Source of the DNA: an uncultured Solobacterium sp.
Lineage (GTDB): Bacteria > Bacillota_I > Bacilli_A > Erysipelotrichales > Erysipelotrichaceae
Reading direction: 5' to 3'
DNA: 19,251 nt
Assembly: GCA_938041275.1 (NCBI GenBank)
Contig: CALISH010000060.1
Location: 1-19,251, forward strand
The number at the start of each line of letters is the position of its first letter. Positions within the stretch are counted from its first letter, which is position 1. Both the position numbers and the translations under genes were made by a program. Positions 15,049-19,251 of the stretch are shown here, piece after piece. The notes under the pieces are model-generated. The model ran no database searches and was not told the DNA's origin. It saw only the letters and a list, made by a program, of their open reading frames with translations.

Positions 15049-16562
15049 ATGATGCCTCCATGGAGTTTCTCATATAACTCCTCTCTGAGTTTAGCTACTG
15101 CAGGTGTTAAGTCTACATAGTGCTTATGCGGCATCTCTGTACGTAATTCAGATTCCCAAACACGATACTGCAGTTGTTCCTTTACATATTCCTTCTTTGC
15201 ACGAATATCTGGTAAATCTAGAACAATCTCTCCATTTAACATATGTGGAATTAAAATCTTTTCTACGTGATTTGGAATAATTGTCTTACGTCTTTCAAAG
15301 GCATCTGAATCAAGGTTAACAACCTCAACAGGCTTACCGTTTTCAATCACTTCTGTATCAAGAGAGATAATATCACACTGTCCTTTTCCTTCTTCATCGA
15401 ATACGCGCCAAGCCATTAGTTTGCCTGGAATGATTGCCTTACTAGATGAATCAGAACACTTCATCTTTGGTGTATAACTACCATCCTTTTCTTTGACAGC
15501 GACTAGCTTATATACACCACCAAAGACAGGGTCTGTAGCGGAAGTAACTAGTTTTTCACCTACACCATAGAAGTCAAACTTCGCATGTTCATAGAGTTCC
15601 ATGTTGGCCATCTTCTTTTCATCTAAAGAATTAGATGCGACAAGCTTGATATATGACTTGCCCGCTTCATCTAAAGCACGACGTAGACGCTTATAACCAC
15701 GAGCTAAGTCACCAGAGTCAATACGCGCACTCTTAACACGCTTATTTGAATCATTTGGATATTTCGCAATCAACTCATCATCTAGTTGAATCAGATGAGG
15801 AAGGCCTGAATCAAAGATACTGTAAGTGTCTAGTAATAATGATACATTTTCTGGATACGTTTTCGCATATGCACGGAAAGCATCCATCTCTGTTGGGAAG
15901 AATTCAATATAGCTATGTGCGACTGTACCAACAGCCTTCACATCCGGTCCATACTTCATTTCTGCTAGACAGTTTGCAGTACCGATACAACCACCTAAGA
16001 TAGCCGCATACGCACCATCATTACCTGCAGACATACCCTGTGCACGACGTGTTCCAAATTCCATAACATTTCTTGGTGTCTTATTACTTAGACCAGTAAC
16101 ACGAGTTGCCTTTGTGGCAATTAGAGAATGGAAGTTCATCGTCTGTAATAGATACGTTTCAATCAAGACTGCACCTACCATGTCACATTCAATACGTACC
16201 ATCGGTACTTGAGGATAACATACAGTACCCTCACGCAACATGTATACATCACCCTTCCACTTATAGTTACGTAGATATTCACAGAACTCTGGACTCATAC
16301 CCTTGGTTAATAACCACTGAATATCAAAGTCTGTAAAGTGATAGTTCTTTAAGAAACGTAATAACTTCTGTTGCCCACAGCTAATTGCGTATCCACCATC
16401 ATCTGGGTTATCTCTAAAGAACATGTTAAACACCATGATGGTGTCTTTATATCCATGCATGAATAATGAATTTGCCATGGAGAATTCATAGAAGTCTGTG
16501 ACCATCGCAGGATTGTCATAATCTTCATCAGGGATATACGGTTCTACTTGAATGTTGTTCAT
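15045..16562 (-). CDS. pncB: Nicotinate phosphoribosyltransferase
   Basis: The 505-residue enzyme joins nicotinate and PRPP with ATP hydrolysis to form nicotinate mononucleotide, the committed salvage step. Recognisable parts are TDFYEFSMANSLF (22-34), MEFGTRRAQG (167-176) and VGTVAHSYIEFF (211-222), where H216 is the expected phosphorylated histidine. ARIDSGDLARGYKRLR and LVASNSLDE are also typical. GAGGA precedes the ATG, and 9 nt separate it from the nicotinamidase gene. Length is normal. Confidence 0.95.
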   Translation of the reverse strand: MNNIQVEPYIPDEDYDNPAMVTDFYEFSMANSLFMHGYKDTIMVFNMFFRDNPDDGGYAISCGQQKLLRFLKNYHFTDFDIQWLLTKGMSPEFCEYLRNYKWKGDVYMLREGTVCYPQVPMVRIECDMVGAVLIETYLLQTMNFHSLIATKATRVTGLSNKTPRNVMEFGTRRAQGMSAGNDGAYAAILGGCIGTANCLAEMKYGPDVKAVGTVAHSYIEFFPTEMDAFRAYAKTYPENVSLLLDTYSIFDSGLPHLIQLDDELIAKYPNDSNKRVKSARIDSGDLARGYKRLRRALDEAGKSYIKLVASNSLDEKKMANMELYEHAKFDFYGVGEKLVTSATDPVFGGVYKLVAVKEKDGSYTPKMKCSDSSSKAIIPGKLMAWRVFDEEGKGQCDIISLDTEVIENGKPVEVVNLDSDAFERRKTIIPNHVEKILIPHMLNGEIVLDLPDIRAKKEYVKEQLQYRVWESELRTEMPHKHYVDLTPAVAKLREELYEKLHGGII

Positions 16563-16571
16563 ATCATTTCC

Positions 16572-17090
16572 TCATTTTTCTATTTCAATCTGACAAGAAG
16601 CCATTACATCGAGCGCTTCCTTTTGTTTGTCTACCGTTGTCGCAGCACATGCTTGTGGTAAGACTGTAATCTTTGTGTTTGGCAAATGTGTACGTAATAG
16701 TAATGCATTTGTCACAACACAAATATCTGTACAGATACCAATTAATACAATTTCTTCTGGAGCTAGTTTCTGTAGTTCAACTGCTAGATCGAGTGAACCA
16801 AAGGTATCCTTCTCAAATATTTTAGCATTGCGTTTATGCAGTGCTTCTTCAATACACTTTGGAAACTTCCAACCCTCTGTACCTTTGATACAGTGTACAA
16901 CAGGTAAGTATTTACCTTCCAAGGTATTGAGATAATTTGTATCATGTGTATCCTGTGTCGCAAAGACCATATCATACTTAGTTGAGTTGATTTCATCAAC
17001 CATCTTTGCAAGAGCTGCTTCTGCTTCTGTTGTGCCAAGAGAACCTGACACAAAATCATTTTGAATATCAATTGCGATAAGTGCTTTCAT
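16572..17090 (-). CDS. pncA: Nicotinamidase (isochorismatase fold)
   Basis: The 172-residue hydrolase converts nicotinamide to nicotinate. The catalytic triad is D8 (AIDIQNDF), K94 (FEKDTFGS) and C124 (ICTDICVVTNA). The metal site is D47, H49 and H66. Together these fit nicotinamidase rather than a generic isochorismatase, and the operon context agrees. The ATG shares one base with the upstream TAA (TAATG), and AAGGAG lies upstream. It is slightly shorter than E. coli PncA. Confidence 0.92.
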   Translation of the reverse strand: MKALIAIDIQNDFVSGSLGTTEAEAALAKMVDEINSTKYDMVFATQDTHDTNYLNTLEGKYLPVVHCIKGTEGWKFPKCIEEALHKRNAKIFEKDTFGSLDLAVELQKLAPEEIVLIGICTDICVVTNALLLRTHLPNTKITVLPQACAATTVDKQKEALDVMASCQIEIEK

Positions 17091-17950
17091 TATAATGTCT
17101 CCTTTACGAATGGTAGTAATGGATTAAAGCTATAGGTCGCGACCTTCCTACCGTTTACAATCGTTGTATTTCCTGTAGCTACTAACATCTTTTTAATATC
17201 CCGTCGAAAGTTCCCTGTATCAACCGGGTGATTTACGATAGCCTCATAGACTTCCTGAATCTCACGTAGTGTACACTCCTTCGGTAATAAATTAAACATA
17301 ATACCTGTAGAAGCTGCACGATTACGTACAACATCAATTGCCATATTGATTGCCTTGATATGATCAGCTGCTAGTTTTGCGTTTGAACTATCTAGTAACT
17401 TAGATCTTGTCTGTACATAGTTATCGCAAGCAGTATCATAAATTTCATAACGTAGATGAATTCCTTTTTCTTCTTCATCTAACATAAGCACACTCTTACG
17501 TTCATAACCATCCGTTGTCGTTGTAATCTTTTGGATGGTAAACCACCCTGTATCCATCGCATCATCACCAGCAGATGTCATCTTAATATTTTCGGCCGGT
17601 GTCATAGACAAATAAACTGTCGTAATTACACGTGTTCGTGGGTCACGGTTCGCATTTCCAAATGTATATAATTGTCTAAAGTACGTAGAATCAAAAAGAT
17701 TAGTCTCCTCTTCTAATTCTCGTTTCATTGCGGTATCCAAATCTTCATCAAAATTCACAAAACCACCAGGCATTGCCCAATCATGAATAAATGGATGATC
17801 CTTACGTTTGACTAACAACACCTTTAACTTTCCCTTTAATACTGTTAATAGAATCATATCAACTGTATTGCTCGGCCTTCGATACTTTGTCTCATCATAG
17901 CGAGCAAGGAATTCTTCTAGTGTTTCACCACGTTCATTTCTTTCTTCCAT
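17090..17950 (-). CDS. nrtR: NrtR-like Nudix-domain transcriptional regulator of NAD genes
   Basis: The 286-residue protein has an N-terminal Nudix domain (about 28-165) and a C-terminal winged-helix region (about 205-286), the NrtR architecture. The Nudix box at 63-85 is nearly intact: GFVNFDE with REL then EEE, but N84 replaces the usual glycine. Weak hydrolase activity therefore cannot be excluded. Known NrtR proteins bind ADP-ribose-type ligands and repress NAD genes. It is the first gene of the NAD operon, with AAGGAG 6 nt from the ATG and a perfect palindrome just upstream, which supports autorepression. The alternative is a plain ADP-ribose pyrophosphatase; the C-terminal domain and operator argue against this. 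Confidence 0.82.
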   Translation of the reverse strand: MEERNERGETLEEFLARYDETKYRRPSNTVDMILLTVLKGKLKVLLVKRKDHPFIHDWAMPGGFVNFDEDLDTAMKRELEEETNLFDSTYFRQLYTFGNANRDPRTRVITTVYLSMTPAENIKMTSAGDDAMDTGWFTIQKITTTTDGYERKSVLMLDEEEKGIHLRYEIYDTACDNYVQTRSKLLDSSNAKLAADHIKAINMAIDVVRNRAASTGIMFNLLPKECTLREIQEVYEAIVNHPVDTGNFRRDIKKMLVATGNTTIVNGRKVATYSFNPLLPFVKETL

Positions 17951-17960
17951 GGCTTCTCCT

Positions 17961-17979
17961 TATAGTCATTTTGACTATA
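17961..17979. promoter_or_regulatory. 19-bp palindromic operator of the NAD operon
   Basis: TATAGTCA-TTT-TGACTATA: two perfect 8-bp arms around a 3-nt centre. It covers the predicted transcription start (about 17976) and touches the nrtR ribosome site, an ideal place for a repressor. NrtR is the obvious binder; the match to known NrtR sites was not computed. Confidence 0.75.
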
Positions 17980-17982
17980 TAT

Positions 17983-18010
17983 ATTATAATCTACTTTTCT
18001 TATTTGTCAA
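17983..18010 (-). promoter_or_regulatory. NAD operon promoter
   Basis: Consensus TTGACA (18005-18010) and TATAAT (17983-17988) with a 16-nt spacer. The -35 directly follows the T run of the preceding gene's terminator. Confidence 0.85.
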
Positions 18011-18039
18011 AAAAAGTGATTGCTTGATTACAATCACTT
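18009..18039 (-). terminator. Terminator of the DUF5673 gene
   Basis: Perfect 9-bp arms AAGTGATTG / CAATCACTT (18031-18039 and 18014-18022), an 8-nt loop, and a run of T on the minus strand. It overlaps the gene's stop codon and runs straight into the -35 of the NAD promoter. Confidence 0.85.
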
Positions 18040-18525
18040 CTTCATACGCTTATATTTATTACCAACTTTTTCCTTCATGAAAGCTAGTACATCCGCTTTC
18101 TGATCGAACTCATACTCTACAAGTTCTACATTTGTGCTTTCTTTCTTGGAAGATGAAGTTAGATATAGATTAAAGAACTTCTTATCATCCTTATAATCAT
18201 AACCACTGAGTTCCTTCCATGCATGGAATTTACCATTGGTTACGTAACCCTCTTCTCCAATACCATCTTTAGCTAACCAATACGCAACAATCGCAACAAT
18301 GATTACGATAACACGTAAGATATCAAAAACAGTAATTGTATTACCAATCAAAGAAACTAAAGTTAAACCTACAATTACGATGAGAGTGATTTTAGTCGCA
18401 TCCCATTGTCTTCCAGCATACTTAATCTTTCCCTTTGTATTGGCTAAACGATAAAACATCAAACCTGCAAATGCGCCGAATGCTAATGTAACTAATAAGT
18501 TTCCGTAGAATAATGGCTGATTCAT
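18034..18525 (-). CDS. DUF5673-type membrane protein, function unknown
   Basis: A protein of 163 residues with three hydrophobic helices in the first half (about 7-27, 46-64 and 67-85) and a soluble C-terminal part. It contains GYVTNGKFHAWKELSGYDY (about 94-112), the DUF5673 hallmark, resembling a small PH-like fold. It ends in a basic tail. Two in-frame ATGs lie close together; the second (18525) is preferred because GAGGA is 8 nt from it and too close to the first (18531). It is monocistronic, with its own terminator. I do not know its role. Confidence 0.75.
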   Translation of the reverse strand: MNQPLFYGNLLVTLAFGAFAGLMFYRLANTKGKIKYAGRQWDATKITLIVIVGLTLVSLIGNTITVFDILRVIVIIVAIVAYWLAKDGIGEEGYVTNGKFHAWKELSGYDYKDDKKFFNLYLTSSSKKESTNVELVEYEFDQKADVLAFMKEKVGNKYKRMKK

Positions 18526-18557
18526 TTTCATTTCCTCACATACTTATAACAATTTTC

Positions 18558-18566
18558 ATTATACCA
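18558..18566 (-). promoter_or_regulatory. Extended -10 promoter of the DUF5673 gene
   Basis: TGGTATAAT on the minus strand gives a consensus -10 with the TG extension. No strong -35 is seen. The leader would be about 26 nt and contains GAGGA. Confidence 0.5.
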
Positions 18567-18628
18567 TAGCAAATATGAATAAGCACATCTTCGAATTCTT
18601 TTTGATTTTTGCATTTATAGAGGATTGC

Positions 18629-18657
18629 TTGCCATTCTTCTTTGAACAAACTAAAAT
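18629..18657 (+). promoter_or_regulatory. Promoter of the Cof-type HAD gene
   Basis: TTGCCA (18629-18634) and TAAAAT (18652-18657), exactly 17 nt apart, each one mismatch from consensus. The predicted start is 18664, the A of the ATG. Confidence 0.6.
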
Positions 18658-18663
18658 ACATCT

Positions 18664-19251
18664 ATGATAAAAAAAGATATTAAACTCTTTGCGACAGATT
18701 TAGATGGAACTTTATTTGCTCGGCCTGCACACTTAACGCAATACGCTGCAGAAACATTACGTATGTTACGGGCGAAAGGAACACATGTCGCAATCTGTAC
18801 TGGTCGTCATTACGAACGTATCCTCAATGGATTTCCAAAGGATATCTATGACTATATTGTTTCCAATAACGGTCAAGATATCTACTTTGTAAAAGAGAAG
18901 GAACATATATCCTTACCCGTTTTAACAAAAGAAGAAATCCATAACTTACTACCGCTTGCGGAAAAATATCCTGTCATCTTAATGGCATCGACAGATAAAG
19001 ATTTTCTAACAACTGGTTCAAAGAAAAACCATATTGCACTAACGCTGTTTCGCCTATGCTCACAAGTACGAGATTTCATACAATATCACCGTTTCCATCA
19101 TGCCGAGATTGATTTCAATCTTGAAAATCTCGAAAACAAATATATTATCAAAATATGTTTTTCAGGTACTACAGGCACACTCAAGAAACTAGCCAAAGAG
19201 ATTCCTCTTGATAAGTACTCTGCATTCTTTGTTAATCCAAACTGGTTAGAA
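18664..19251 (+). CDS. Cof-type HAD-IIB phosphatase, partial at window end
   Basis: The frame is open for 196 codons to the window edge with no stop, so the C-terminal part is missing (family members are about 260-280 residues). Motif I is DLDGTL, with D12 the nucleophile and D14 the acid. Motif II lies in HVAICTGRHYERI (about 43-55), typical of sugar-phosphate/FMN-type Cof phosphatases. SNNGQDIY near 68-75 is also family-typical. The motif III/IV end, with GDxxND, lies outside the window. Substrate unknown. No Shine-Dalgarno site precedes the ATG, and a near-consensus promoter places the transcript start on it. Confidence 0.85.
   Translation, partial: MIKKDIKLFATDLDGTLFARPAHLTQYAAETLRMLRAKGTHVAICTGRHYERILNGFPKDIYDYIVSNNGQDIYFVKEKEHISLPVLTKEEIHNLLPLAEKYPVILMASTDKDFLTTGSKKNHIALTLFRLCSQVRDFIQYHRFHHAEIDFNLENLENKYIIKICFSGTTGTLKKLAKEIPLDKYSAFFVNPNWLE

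Noticed and set aside
1..19251. CRISPR arrays, tRNA or rRNA genes, prophage genes, transposases
   Set aside because: Looked for repeats with regular spacers, tRNA-like cloverleafs and related genes; none were seen.

Overview
The window looks like a chromosomal segment of a low-GC Bacillota. Erysipelotrichia is my best guess, from gene content and protein style only; no rRNA or other decisive marker is present. Almost everything is coded on the minus strand.

Region 1 (1 to about 3620) is accessory. It holds a small hydrophobic-tailed protein, an orphan DUF5655 domain resembling the C-terminus of GmrSD-type restriction enzymes, a TfoX-N protein and a GNAT acetyltransferase. A gene-free stretch with a 28-bp tandem repeat follows. 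Next come the remains of a DGQHR-domain gene, split by a ~750-bp insert that carries an intact SAP/DUF6434 gene and is flanked by 11-bp direct repeats.

Region 2 (3623-5396) is a HAD hydrolase gene with a one-base frameshift, coupled to a TRAM-less RlmD-type rRNA uracil methyltransferase.

Region 3 (5456-10299) is a phnD-phnC-phnE-phnE ABC importer operon ending in a translationally coupled metallophosphoesterase. No C-P lyase genes are present. A Crp/Fnr-family regulator is divergent to it, and a perfect 12-bp palindrome lies between them.

Region 4 (10352-12286) is a secreted, membrane-tethered C69 dipeptidase with terminators on both sides.

Region 5 (12465-18010) is a five-gene NAD operon: nrtR-like Nudix regulator, nicotinamidase, nicotinate phosphoribosyltransferase, NadD and glutamine-dependent NadE. 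Together these convert nicotinamide to NAD. A near-consensus promoter and a perfect 19-bp palindrome over the predicted transcription start precede it.

Region 6 (18034-19251) is a DUF5673 membrane protein and, divergently, a Cof-type HAD phosphatase cut by the window edge.

Three genes (HAD at 5396, Crp-like at 9619, Cof-HAD at 18664) have a -10 box 6-8 nt before the ATG and no Shine-Dalgarno sequence, which suggests leaderless mRNAs. Most other genes have clear GGAGG-type sites.
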